Origin: Clostridiales bacterium
Lineage (GTDB): Bacteria > Bacillota > Clostridia > Oscillospirales > QAMX01
DNA: 15,510 nucleotides
Assembly: GCA_012514045.1 (NCBI GenBank)
Contig: JAAZBA010000123.1
Coordinates: 1 to 15,510, forward strand
Direction of reading: 5' to 3'
The notes beneath the pieces are model-generated. The model was not told where the DNA came from and ran no database searches. It saw only the letters and a list, made by a program, of their open reading frames with translations. Position numbers and translations under genes: made by a program. Below, piece by piece: positions 1 to 6,969 of this stretch (its first letter is position 1; each line of letters begins with the position of its first letter).

Positions 1-402
1 AATTTCCGGACCATCGACGGTCTCAAATCCCATGGCTCCGAAGATGGTGCGGACTGTATCGATTGTAGAAGTCAGAGGGTGGAGATAACCCAATGTGGGT
101 ACAACGCCGGGCATTGTGACATCGAGAGCCTCGCTTTTGAGCCTCTTTGCCAGCGCTTCCTTTTCGATTACATCGAGGCGTTCTGCATATTTTTCTTCAA
201 TAGCTCCTCTTACTTCGTTTGCCAGCTGTCCCACTATGGGACGTTCCTCTGCGGAAAGCTTGCCCATCCCTTTTAGGATAGAGGTCAGCTCACCTTTTTT
301 GCCTGAGTACTTGATTCTGATGCTTTCAAGTTCCGGCAGATCCGAAGCCTTTTCAAGCTCCGCAAGCGCCGAGGCTCTTAACCTTTCAAGAGTTTCCTTC
401 AT
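1..402 (-). CDS. pheS: Phenylalanyl-tRNA synthetase alpha subunit, N-terminal part
   Basis: This is the first 134 codons of the alpha subunit of phenylalanine-tRNA ligase, which charges tRNA-Phe as an alpha2-beta2 enzyme in the cytoplasm. The gene runs off the left edge, so the catalytic core is not visible. The translation begins MKETLERLRASALAELEKA, an N-terminal coiled-coil arm. It continues through GKKGELTSILKGMGKLSAEERP and the stretch TMPGVVPTLGYLHPLTSTID, then TIFGAMGFETVDGPEI at the edge. These are hallmark PheS sequences. The ATG at 402 follows an AAGGAAAGGA ribosome binding site at about 411-420. The T-box leader directly upstream agrees with an aminoacyl-tRNA synthetase gene. By family rule pheT would lie beyond the window. 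Confidence 0.95.
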   Translation of the reverse strand, partial: MKETLERLRASALAELEKASDLPELESIRIKYSGKKGELTSILKGMGKLSAEERPIVGQLANEVRGAIEEKYAERLDVIEKEALAKRLKSEALDVTMPGVVPTLGYLHPLTSTIDTVRTIFGAMGFETVDGPEI

Positions 403-430
403 TATATTTATCCTTTCCTTTTTTTGTCTT

Positions 431-479
431 AAAAATAAAAAACCCGTCCTCACGGGGGCATATTGCCCCTCGGGGACGA
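431..479 (-). terminator. Regulated terminator of the pheS T-box leader
   Basis: On the minus strand CGTCC (478-474) pairs with GGACG (449-445) and GGGGCA with TGCCCC around an ATA loop, followed by the T-rich stretch TTTTTTATTTTT. It lies just after the T-box core and before the pheS start, as expected for the off-state hairpin. Confidence 0.88.
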
Positions 480-722
480 GAATATTGCTCGCGGTACCAC
501 CCCGGTTCCCGACGCCGCAGCATAGCGGTTATCAGGCTACTCGAAATGCGCCTTAACGCGGCTTAAACGTCGACGCCTACCAAGAATTTCTCAGCGCCGA
601 GGCTCGAAGGCGAAAATTCACGTCTTGTAAGTCCACAGGATACTCTCAGCCGGTGATATCCCTCTCTGTCGCGTTTTTCAACCGCTACTGCTCCCCGTCA
701 TTGCCGTATGACATTATTACTA
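431..722 (-). promoter_or_regulatory. T-box riboswitch leader of pheS (tRNA-Phe sensing)
   Basis: The 300-base leader on the minus strand carries the conserved T-box core GGGTGGTACCGCG at about 502-490, followed by a terminator hairpin and a T-rich run. Known T-box leaders pair their core with the free 3' end of uncharged tRNA, stabilise an antiterminator and let transcription go on. The upstream part (about 710-600) has Stem I traits: a GGGGAGCAGTAGC segment with an AGTA motif, an AGAGAG stretch, and a distal element CCGGCTGAGAG. Candidate phenylalanine specifier triplets TTT or TTC lie within GAATTTTCG at about 618-611, and a second TTC at 608-606. I could not decide between them by eye. 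Confidence 0.93.
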
Positions 723-728
723 CAGATT

Positions 729-756
729 ATTATATCAGATAATCATCATTTTGCAA
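729..756 (-). promoter_or_regulatory. Promoter of the pheS T-box transcript
   Basis: On the minus strand a -35 box TTGCAA (756-751) is separated by 16 bp from a -10 box TATAAT (734-729). The -10 is preceded by TG plus one base, an extended -10. Transcription would start near 722, at the 5' end of the T-box leader. Confidence 0.8.
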
Positions 757-856
757 TAGTGAATTTTGAGATTTTTCAGGTACTTTGCGATGGTTTTTGT
801 GTTATTTTGCGATATATAGACAAACAATACACAAAGGGCATTTATTAGTAACCACA

Positions 857-890
857 AAAAAGACCGACACCTACGGGCGCCGGTCTTTTT
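857..890 (-). terminator. Rho-independent terminator after the small HTH gene
   Basis: AAAAAGACCG (857-866) pairs perfectly with CGGTCTTTTT (881-890). The hairpin lies 5 bp after the stop of the leftward HTH gene and ends in a T run on the minus strand. The symmetrical A/T flanks could make it work in both directions, but no rightward gene ends here. Confidence 0.88.
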
Positions 891-895
891 AAGTT

Positions 896-1105
896 TTACT
901 CTGTTGATTCGGGGATATATTCCAGGATGTCAGATACACCGCACTCCAGAATTTCGCACAGTTTATCAAGGGTAGTGGTGGTTATAGCCATACCGTGCTT
1001 CATGCGGTGCAGTATGTTGGCGGAAAAGCCATGCTTGAAAATCAGTTGGTATTCCGTAGTCTGTTTTTCAAGAAGAGTCTCGTAAAAAGGCCTGTAGCTT
1101 ATCAT
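896..1105 (-). CDS. Small Cro/C1-type helix-turn-helix protein
   Basis: A 69-residue protein made of little more than one XRE-type DNA-binding domain. The order is a leading YRPFYETLLEKQTTEYQL helix region, then KHGFSANILHRMKHG as the helix-turn-helix, then TTTTLDKLCEILECGVSDI and the end LEYIP. This last phrase is typical of small Firmicute XRE regulators of the YozG-like kind. It starts at an ATG after a GGGGGAG ribosome binding site and lies 42 bp behind the Gfo/Idh gene on the same strand, so it is likely the last gene of the ROK unit. A terminator follows at once. It has no sensor domain, so its signal and targets are unknown. Confidence 0.85.
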   Translation of the reverse strand: MISYRPFYETLLEKQTTEYQLIFKHGFSANILHRMKHGMAITTTTLDKLCEILECGVSDILEYIPESTE

Positions 1106-1147
1106 TTTTCCGTCTCCCCCGGACCCGATATGAATCCTCTTTGTTTC

Positions 1148-2191
1148 TTAAAGCGTGATAAATTTGCCTGTCTCGGCGGACTCGTAAATGGACTCGATTA
1201 TTTTCTGAACCTTGGCGCCGTCTGTTGCCGGGACCTCAAGGGGTGTACCGTTGATTATGGAGTTGCCAAAGGACTCGATCTCTCTGCCGTAGATATTTCC
1301 AAGCTCGCCTGTAAGCACTACGCCGCCCTCTTCATTTCTGTCCTGGGTAGCATCGTAGCCTATGCTGTCGTCGGAGAGTATGACTGTGGCCTCGCCGCCG
1401 TCCATCTGGCCGATTGTGCCCACGCAGATGGCGCTGCCCTTCGTGCCGTAGAATTCGAGCTTCCATTTGACGGCATTGTCGGGGATATTGAAGTTTGCGT
1501 CGACGGTACCGAAGCAGCCGTTCTCAAGCTGGAACAAAGCAGAGCAGGAGTCCTCAACATCGTAATTGAACGTGAGCGTCTCTGCAAGACCGCCAACCTT
1601 CTTGATATCGCTTCCGACAATGTACTGGATAAGATCCAGGCAGTGGATACCCATGTCTGTCATGGCTCCGCCGCCGGCTGTGGCCTTAGACTGTCTCCAG
1701 TTGCCGGGCATATCGGGATACCAGCAGGTGAACTGAGAATGGCAGGATACCAGCTGACCGAATTTACCCTCAGCGATCATCTGCTTTAGTTGCTGATGAT
1801 GGGTGTTGAAGCGCATCATAAGACCTACCGCCATGAGCAGACCTTTGTCGGCGGCTAGCTTACATAACTCCATGCTTTCAGCGGCTGTGGATGCAATAGG
1901 CTTTTCAACCAGTATATGCTTACCTGCGTCGATAGCCTTGCGGACCTGCTCGGCGTGGTATACTACGGGAGAGGCTATATAGACAGCCTCAACCTCGGGA
2001 TCCGCCAGGAGGGAATCGGCGTCCGTATATGCCTTTTTAGCGTTATACTTCTCGCGAAGCTTCTCGGCAAGCTCCGGGAAAACTTCCATAACAGCATAGA
2101 TTTCACAGTTGTCGGCAAAAGCCATTCCGGGCAAAGTGCGGCGGTCGGCAATGCCACCGGCACCGAGTACGCCCCATTTAATTTTTCTCAT
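1148..2191 (-). CDS. Gfo/Idh/MocA-family NAD(P)-dependent oxidoreductase
   Basis: A 347-residue cytoplasmic sugar dehydrogenase-like protein. The Rossmann fold opens with GVLGAGGIADRR (residues 8-18). The family motif EKP is at 96-98 and the C-terminal substrate domain carries DMGIHCLDL (179-187), with H183 as the likely catalytic base. Members oxidise or reduce sugars, inositols and aminosugars; some relatives (GH109) are NAD-dependent glycosidases, so dehydrogenase activity is not proven. The ATG at 2191 is chosen because AAAGGA ends 8 bases ahead of it; an ATG at 2200 would sit on the ribosome binding site, and the longer open frame up to 2299 runs into the ROK gene. It starts 37 bp after the ROK stop and is probably co-transcribed with it. 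Confidence 0.92.
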   Translation of the reverse strand: MRKIKWGVLGAGGIADRRTLPGMAFADNCEIYAVMEVFPELAEKLREKYNAKKAYTDADSLLADPEVEAVYIASPVVYHAEQVRKAIDAGKHILVEKPIASTAAESMELCKLAADKGLLMAVGLMMRFNTHHQQLKQMIAEGKFGQLVSCHSQFTCWYPDMPGNWRQSKATAGGGAMTDMGIHCLDLIQYIVGSDIKKVGGLAETLTFNYDVEDSCSALFQLENGCFGTVDANFNIPDNAVKWKLEFYGTKGSAICVGTIGQMDGGEATVILSDDSIGYDATQDRNEEGGVVLTGELGNIYGREIESFGNSIINGTPLEVPATDGAKVQKIIESIYESAETGKFITL

Positions 2192-2228
2192 TATGTACAT
2201 CCTTTCAGTATATTTAATATAAAATTGC

Positions 2229-3413
2229 TTACTCAATAATGCAGTGGCGGGATTCGTAGTCAAACAATCTGTCCAGGCAATACTCCAGCAGTCCTTCAAG
2301 CTCCGCTGAGTCGAGCGCTGACACCTTTACATATTCAATATCTTTTACAAGCTGCTTGTAGCAGTGGCTTACGGCATATTCTTTGGCAGTATCGAAAATG
2401 ATGTCGCTTTCAAGGAGCTGCGCTCCGTTTATATATATTTTTGACGGACCTATAAGGTGGATAACGCTTGCGAACACCGCTCCGAGATACTTCCCGCAGT
2501 CTCCGAGAACGGACACCGCCTCTTTATCCCCAGACCTTGACGCTTCAACGATTCCCTCGAATGACAGCGGCTTCCCGCTTGCGGTTTCGTACTCCGATAT
2601 CACATTCTCCGCCGAGCAGTATAGCTCCAAACATCCTCTATTGCCACAGGTACATTTTTTTCCGTTTATATCCGAGGTTGTATGCCCGATTTCTCCAAGG
2701 AAAAAGGGGTTTACCGATGCATCCATGAACTGCACCGCACCGATGCCCTGCTCAAGGTCGATGAACACGCTGTTGCGCTCCATTTCTTCTGTCTGTCCCC
2801 TCAACTCTTTGAGGGTCCACATAGCTCTTGCGATACTGGCGTTCTGGACGAACACCGGGATAGCGAATTTCTCCGACAAAGGAGTGCGCAGGTCAAGTCC
2901 CGTCCAGCGCATTGAGGCAGATACAGTCTCCCGTCCACCGTCAAGCACCATTCCCGGTACGCTTATCGCCGCTGCAACCAGGTTGCCTCTGCCGTTTTCT
3001 TCAATGATTTTCCCAATAACACGGGCTACGGCATTCTTTGTATCTTCTTCAGTTTTCAAAGAGGTCCTGACCTCAGTCTCAAACCGGACACCTCCGCAAA
3101 GATCCATGCACACGCCCCTGACCCGCTTGCGGCTGTCAAGGGTTATGCAGGCGATGGAGTATTTGTCCTCATTTATCTTGAGAAGGGTAGCTTTCCTGCC
3201 CAAGTGACCTCCGTGATCCACGTCAGACTCGCACACAAACTCCTTTTCTAGCAGATATGACACTATATTTGTTATTGATGAGAGCGAAAGCCCCGTTTCC
3301 GCCGAAATTGCCGGCCTCGTTGTCTGACCGCTGCGGCGAATACAGTCGAATACACGGGCCCTGTTCAGCCTCTGCATAAGCCGGACGTTGCCGACCTTGC
3401 CGTTCCTTTTCAT
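2229..3413 (-). CDS. ROK-family transcriptional repressor (NagC/XylR type)
   Basis: A 394-residue sugar-responsive repressor. Residues about 15-62 form a winged helix-turn-helix (NRARVFDCIRRSGQ, then SAETGLSLSSITNIVSYLLE). The rest is a ROK sugar-kinase fold with the zinc-binding signature GEIGH plus CTCGNRGCLE (H244, C254, C256, C261). The ATP-binding and catalytic parts are worn: the usual Asn-Asp catalytic pair reads NAS at 191-193 and the phosphate loops are not canonical, so it should bind a sugar ligand without phosphorylating it. GGGAG lies 7 bases before the ATG. It leads a unit with a Gfo/Idh enzyme and a small HTH protein. A near-consensus promoter and an inverted repeat just downstream of its -10 suggest autorepression. 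The ligand is not readable from sequence. Confidence 0.92.
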   Translation of the reverse strand: MKRNGKVGNVRLMQRLNRARVFDCIRRSGQTTRPAISAETGLSLSSITNIVSYLLEKEFVCESDVDHGGHLGRKATLLKINEDKYSIACITLDSRKRVRGVCMDLCGGVRFETEVRTSLKTEEDTKNAVARVIGKIIEENGRGNLVAAAISVPGMVLDGGRETVSASMRWTGLDLRTPLSEKFAIPVFVQNASIARAMWTLKELRGQTEEMERNSVFIDLEQGIGAVQFMDASVNPFFLGEIGHTTSDINGKKCTCGNRGCLELYCSAENVISEYETASGKPLSFEGIVEASRSGDKEAVSVLGDCGKYLGAVFASVIHLIGPSKIYINGAQLLESDIIFDTAKEYAVSHCYKQLVKDIEYVKVSALDSAELEGLLEYCLDRLFDYESRHCIIE

Positions 3414-3442
3414 GTTTCTACTCCCTAAATAACTCGTGTAAA

Positions 3443-3463
3443 AATTTATCCATCGAATAAATT
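3443..3463. promoter_or_regulatory. Inverted repeat, candidate ROK repressor operator
   Basis: Perfect 7-bp arms AATTTAT (3443-3449) and ATAAATT (3457-3463) flank a 7-bp centre CCATCGA. The repeat touches the -10 box of the ROK promoter and covers the likely transcription start. ROK repressors commonly bind AT-rich inverted repeats. That this protein binds here is inference. Confidence 0.5.
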
Positions 3464-3489
3464 ATATAGTGTTTTTGTTCGATTGTCAA
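3461..3489 (-). promoter_or_regulatory. Promoter of the ROK / Gfo-Idh / HTH unit
   Basis: On the minus strand TTGACA (3489-3484) and TATAAT (3466-3461) are both perfect consensus boxes with a 17-bp spacer. Transcription would begin near 3454, about 40 bases ahead of the ROK start codon. Confidence 0.9.
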
Positions 3490-3508
3490 GTATTGAAGAA
3501 AAGGAATT

Positions 3509-3528
3509 TTATATATAATTATATATAA
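3509..3528. repeat. 20-bp AT-only palindrome upstream of the ROK promoter
   Basis: Two tandem copies of the self-complementary TTATATATAA make a perfect palindrome. It lies about 20 bp upstream of the ROK -35 box, where AT-rich UP elements can contact the RNA polymerase alpha subunit. It could equally be a regulator site or simple low-complexity sequence. Confidence 0.45.
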
Positions 3529-3544
3529 TAATAACAGAAACCCG

Positions 3545-3600
3545 AAAAAAAGACATACGGCTCTCTCCCCTATTTATAAACTAGGATAAGAAGCCGTATG
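3545..3600 (-). terminator. Terminator after the GH20-like gene
   Basis: CATACGGCT (3554-3562) and AGCCGTATG (3592-3600) pair perfectly, with a further TCCTA/TAGG pairing inside the loop. On the minus strand the stem is followed by TCTTTTTTTCGGG. It lies 16 bp beyond the GH20-like stop and closes the glycosidase unit before the ROK promoter. Confidence 0.82.
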
Positions 3601-3615
3601 CCGCTACTTTTATTT

Positions 3616-5520
3616 TCAGTATCTTATGCTTTTGAGAATTACAGTACCTTCCTTGCCAGGCTCCTCGATAAGCGTTACTCCCTTTATCCTTTTGTCAGGG
3701 AAGGGTTTCTCTGTTATGTACCTAAAGTAGGTATCCTCACCGTATACTATAGGTTCTGTGCCGAAGCCTGAGGACATCAGCAGACGGTCCACGTCGTGGA
3801 AACGGTTCGTTCTTGAGTAGTTTGTGCCGTACATGATAAACTCATCGTCAAAGAGCATGGTGCCGACAGGCGGACGGTACCACCTTCTGTCTTTGTTAGA
3901 GATATTCTGGCTGTAGACTATCGGGATTTCATAATTTGTTCCGTCATAATACTCTATGACATACTTGCCTATATTATCCACATTGTAGTCGATGAAGGTA
4001 CCGTCGTAGAAATATGTGAACTGGCGGTAAAATGTGGTAGTGTGGATAAACTCGATATGCGGAACCGCGTACTTGTCGGCTGAGGAGAAACGGAACATGT
4101 CCGTAAGGGAGGTCTTCAGCGCCTCATCGTACCTGTCATCAGCATAGCCGTCGTTCCAGAACAGGAGGGAGGCATAGTACAAATCGAACAGGTGACGGTT
4201 GACCTGCATGTAAGTAAGGTTTGAGAAGCTCCAGTTGGAGGGGCCTCCGCCTTTAGCCCCCGCGTCAAAGCGGGACTTGAGCTCGGGCATGATGGTGGGG
4301 TTAAAGTTGCCGTACACCATGTCAAAACCCCGCTCGAGATACATATTGTCCACGATACGTCCCGCGCCGCTCGACCAGTTGATACAGATAATATCCTTGG
4401 GCATCCGCTCGATTGACCTGTATGTGGCGGGAACAGTGCCAACCTTTTCACCTTTGTGGTAGATGTCATACTCCGCTCCGCCCCATTTTCTGCCATCCGC
4501 CAGGGGTACTTCAATTATCTTGTCCGCCCAGAACATGGTGCGGACGCCTTTTCCCGCCAGATAATCGTAGATTTTTATGACGTCATCGGCGAATATATCC
4601 GCCGCGTCACGGTCCTTGCACCTGTCGCACAGACCGATGGAGTAGTATTCGTCGTGGCCGATATTAATGTATCTCGGCTCAATGACCTCAATCACCTCAT
4701 CCAGCACGTCAAAGAGTATTTCATAGCTCTTGGGATTTGAGGGACAGTAGGTGTCGGGGTAGGGATCCTCTTTGCGCTCGGCGATATCTCTATAGGGAAG
4801 GATAAGAAAATCGCAGTGGCTGAGGCTGGGCACCTCGGGGATAATCTCGATGCCTCTTTCCCGGCAGTATAGCACCATCTCCCGGAGGGTCTTCTGGCTC
4901 AGCACTTTTCCTCCGGCATTCTCCACGTGAATGGAATTCTTATCCCAAGGGAAGCCGTGCTGAATATCTTCGGTCTTTCCCGAGTACTCCGTCATGAACT
5001 CGCAGTACTTCACCCACTCGTCGTTGATCTCCGGCCTGCGTTTATACTCCATGCCTCCGCTTATCTCCATCATAATACCGTTGCAGCGGCAGTAGCAGCA
5101 GTAGTCCACAATCTTTTTGAAGTCCTCTATTTCCCACTCAGCGGGGGTAAACAGCTTAAGATAGCGGATCGGCGCCAGGGGACGGTTGTAAACAAGCCCT
5201 TGCGGCACAATGTCGTCTTTCCTCATCCTCAGAAGATCGCAGCAGGCGTATATAAAGCCTTTCTCAGTTTCGGAGTATACGGTTATATCCTCCTCAAGGA
5301 CAATGGCATAACCTTCCTCGTTATATTTATAGGTGTCTCCCAGCTCCTTTTTAACATCTTCCGGTATGCCTTCCCAGAAATATATGTTTCCGTAGCTACC
5401 CTCGGTATCCGGGCGGTAGATTTTCATAAGGCTTATGAGCACTTCGTTGTCAGTGTGTATTTTTGTTCCCGCTGACAGGTATTTCCCTCCCCGGAGGGTT
5501 TCGTATGTGTTTAGCGTCAT
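3616..5520 (-). CDS. GH20-like glycoside hydrolase (putative beta-N-acetylhexosaminidase)
   Basis: A 634-residue protein without signal peptide or membrane segment, so probably cytoplasmic. Residues 1-115 resemble the alpha/beta domain ahead of GH20 barrels (ending TEKGFIYACCDLLRMR). The barrel starts at about 118 (IRYLKLFTP). Residues 222-235 (RGIEIIPEVPSLSH) match the GH20 'PE' strand, and INIGHDEYYSIG gives the Asp-Glu pair D290-E291 expected for acetamido-assisted catalysis. The last 180 residues are a beta-rich region I do not recognise. Oddities are a Cys cluster C141, C142, C144, C146 in the first barrel helix and a CDRC pair (C298, C301) after the catalytic loop. The ATG follows AAAGGAGTGG by about 6 bases. 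It is the third gene of the GH4 unit. Family assignment is fair; substrate is unknown. Confidence 0.82.
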   Translation of the reverse strand: MTLNTYETLRGGKYLSAGTKIHTDNEVLISLMKIYRPDTEGSYGNIYFWEGIPEDVKKELGDTYKYNEEGYAIVLEEDITVYSETEKGFIYACCDLLRMRKDDIVPQGLVYNRPLAPIRYLKLFTPAEWEIEDFKKIVDYCCYCRCNGIMMEISGGMEYKRRPEINDEWVKYCEFMTEYSGKTEDIQHGFPWDKNSIHVENAGGKVLSQKTLREMVLYCRERGIEIIPEVPSLSHCDFLILPYRDIAERKEDPYPDTYCPSNPKSYEILFDVLDEVIEVIEPRYINIGHDEYYSIGLCDRCKDRDAADIFADDVIKIYDYLAGKGVRTMFWADKIIEVPLADGRKWGGAEYDIYHKGEKVGTVPATYRSIERMPKDIICINWSSGAGRIVDNMYLERGFDMVYGNFNPTIMPELKSRFDAGAKGGGPSNWSFSNLTYMQVNRHLFDLYYASLLFWNDGYADDRYDEALKTSLTDMFRFSSADKYAVPHIEFIHTTTFYRQFTYFYDGTFIDYNVDNIGKYVIEYYDGTNYEIPIVYSQNISNKDRRWYRPPVGTMLFDDEFIMYGTNYSRTNRFHDVDRLLMSSGFGTEPIVYGEDTYFRYITEKPFPDKRIKGVTLIEEPGKEGTVILKSIRY

Positions 5521-5546
5521 TCGACACCACTCCTTTCATATGTCTA

Positions 5547-5575
5547 TGCGTAAAAACGTTACACAGTCGAGGCAA
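5547..5575 (-). promoter_or_regulatory. Possible internal promoter with overlapping operator-like repeat
   Basis: A near-perfect inverted repeat, TGCGTAA (5547-5553) and TTACACA (5559-5565) around AAACG, has 6 of 7 matching pairs. On the minus strand it fills the space between a weak -35 TTGCCT (5575-5570) and a poor -10 TACGCA (5552-5547) that are 17 bp apart, 26 bp before the GH20-like start codon. The symmetry resembles LacI-family sites. The promoter reading is weak. Confidence 0.35.
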
Positions 5576-5585
5576 ATACTCTATT

Positions 5586-5610
5586 AAAGGGGACGATAAC
5601 GTCCCCCTTT
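5586..5610 (-). terminator. Intercistronic hairpin between the second GH4 and GH20-like genes
   Basis: AAAGGGGACG (5586-5595) pairs with CGTCCCCCTTT (5600-5610) around a 4-base loop. It lies 7 bp after the GH4 stop. The strong T run follows the stem on the plus strand, while on the minus strand, which carries the genes, only TTTAAT follows. It may therefore be a leaky terminator or a 3'-end stabiliser that lowers expression of the GH20-like gene. Confidence 0.6.
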
Positions 5611-5616
5611 TTCTTT

Positions 5617-6933
5617 TTATTTCTGGAATTCGTCGGGAATCCAGCCCTTGTGGGCTTCGATAAGGTCGTCGCACATAGCTGTGATCTCATCCAGGCTCAG
5701 TTCTGCGGCTGTATGAGGATCCATCATGGCAGCCATGTAGATATACTCGCGTTTCAAAGTTACGGCGGCTTCAATCGTCAGAAGCTGTACGTTGATGTTT
5801 GTGCGGTTGAGAGCGGCGCACTGAACGGGCAGATCGCCTACGAAGCAGGGATTTACGCCGTTGCGGTCGATCATACAGGGAACCTCAACGCAGGCTTCCT
5901 TCGGCAGATTGGTTATAAGCCCGGTGTTGAGCACGTTTCCGTGGACTCTGAAAGGCTTATCTGTTTCCATGGCGCTTATGATGTAGCTGGCGAATTCATG
6001 AGTCTTTGTATGGGTGAGCTGTTTGTCGTTTACAAGCTCCTCTCTCATCTTCTTCCAGCCTTCAATCTGGTTTATGCAGCGGCGGGGATACTCATCCAGG
6101 GGGATAAGATATCTGTCGATAAGCTCGGGATAGTTGCGTTTGATATAGTAGGGCACATACTCGGCGTTGTGCTCGCTGGACTCGGTGATATAGTAGCCGA
6201 AACGGTGCATCAGGTCATGGCGCACTCTGTCCCAGTTGTTCTCATATTCGCCGGAGAGACTTCTGCGCTTAATTTCGGGATAGAGATCGTTGCCCTCGAG
6301 ATCCGTAATCTTCAGAAGCCAAGCCTGATGGTTGATGCCGGCAATTTCCCAGCGGCAGTTATCCACATATTCATCCATTCCAACGGTCTTGAGAAGTCCG
6401 CCGGCGCAACCCTGTACGCTGTGGCACAGACCGATTGTCCTGACGTTTGTGAATCTCTGCATATAGCCGGAAAGCATAGCCATGGGGTTTGTGTAGTTGA
6501 TGAAGAGAGCGTCCGGGCAAAGCTCTTCCATGTCTGCGGCGATGCCTTTAAATACGGGGATTGTACGCAGGGTGCGGAAAATGCCGCCTATACCCAATGT
6601 GTCGGCTATGGTCTGACGGAGTTTATACTTCTTCGGGATTTCAAAGTCGGTTACAGTGCAGGGCTCGTAGCCTCCCACTTGGACTGCATTGACCACGTAC
6701 TTGGCGCCCCTGAGAGCCTCACGGCGGTCGAGGTACGCTTTTATTGTGACATCGGTACGTCCGGAGGTGCGAAGAATGTTCTCCAGCATCTTTCTGGAAT
6801 CCTCGAGCCTGACGGGGTCAATGTCGTGGAGAGCTATGAGCATATTCTCGATCGATGGGGTGGCGATGCAGTCACCCAACACGTTCTTGGCGAACACTGT
6901 GCTGCCGGCACCGATAAACGCTATTTTAATCAT
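5617..6933 (-). CDS. GH4 family alpha-galactosidase-like enzyme, second copy
   Basis: A 438-residue cytoplasmic enzyme of glycoside hydrolase family 4, which cleaves glycosides by an unusual oxidation-elimination route needing NAD and a divalent metal. The NAD fold starts IAFIGAGST (4-12). Other signatures are FINYTNPMAM (144-153), GLCHSVQG (168-175) and AGINHQAW (198-205). C170 and H202 should bind the metal. The family tetrad CHSV is the one reported for alpha-galactosidases (MelA type). It lies 36 bp after the first GH4 gene with GGAG just ahead of its ATG, so the two should be co-transcribed. Against the first copy it has VQVGGYEP for LNGGVSVF and ADTLGIGG for GDTRGPSG in the active-site region, so substrate may differ. 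Exact sugar is inference. Confidence 0.92.
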   Translation of the reverse strand: MIKIAFIGAGSTVFAKNVLGDCIATPSIENMLIALHDIDPVRLEDSRKMLENILRTSGRTDVTIKAYLDRREALRGAKYVVNAVQVGGYEPCTVTDFEIPKKYKLRQTIADTLGIGGIFRTLRTIPVFKGIAADMEELCPDALFINYTNPMAMLSGYMQRFTNVRTIGLCHSVQGCAGGLLKTVGMDEYVDNCRWEIAGINHQAWLLKITDLEGNDLYPEIKRRSLSGEYENNWDRVRHDLMHRFGYYITESSEHNAEYVPYYIKRNYPELIDRYLIPLDEYPRRCINQIEGWKKMREELVNDKQLTHTKTHEFASYIISAMETDKPFRVHGNVLNTGLITNLPKEACVEVPCMIDRNGVNPCFVGDLPVQCAALNRTNINVQLLTIEAAVTLKREYIYMAAMMDPHTAAELSLDEITAMCDDLIEAHKGWIPDEFQK

Positions 6934-6969
6934 GTTTGTTGCTCCTTGTATTTTATGTTATTATAGGTA

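Noticed and set aside
95..556. A 153-codon plus-strand open frame over the pheS start and T-box.
   Set aside because: It crosses the antisense of pheS and the structured leader, including the T-box core, so it is not a believable gene.
995..1789. A 264-codon plus-strand open frame.
   Set aside because: It runs across the HTH gene, the gap and the Gfo/Idh gene in antisense. The minus-strand proteins have clear family motifs, and the plus-strand product does not.
2192..2299. Longer N-terminus of the Gfo/Idh protein beginning at 2299.
   Set aside because: The added 36 residues lie inside the ROK gene and precede the normal Rossmann start, while a good ribosome binding site serves the ATG at 2191.
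5650..6966. A 438-codon open frame on the plus strand opposite the second GH4 gene.
   Set aside because: It is antisense to a clear GH4 enzyme over nearly its whole length, its translation matches no family I know, and its start has no convincing ribosome binding site. Such shadows are common opposite codon-biased genes.
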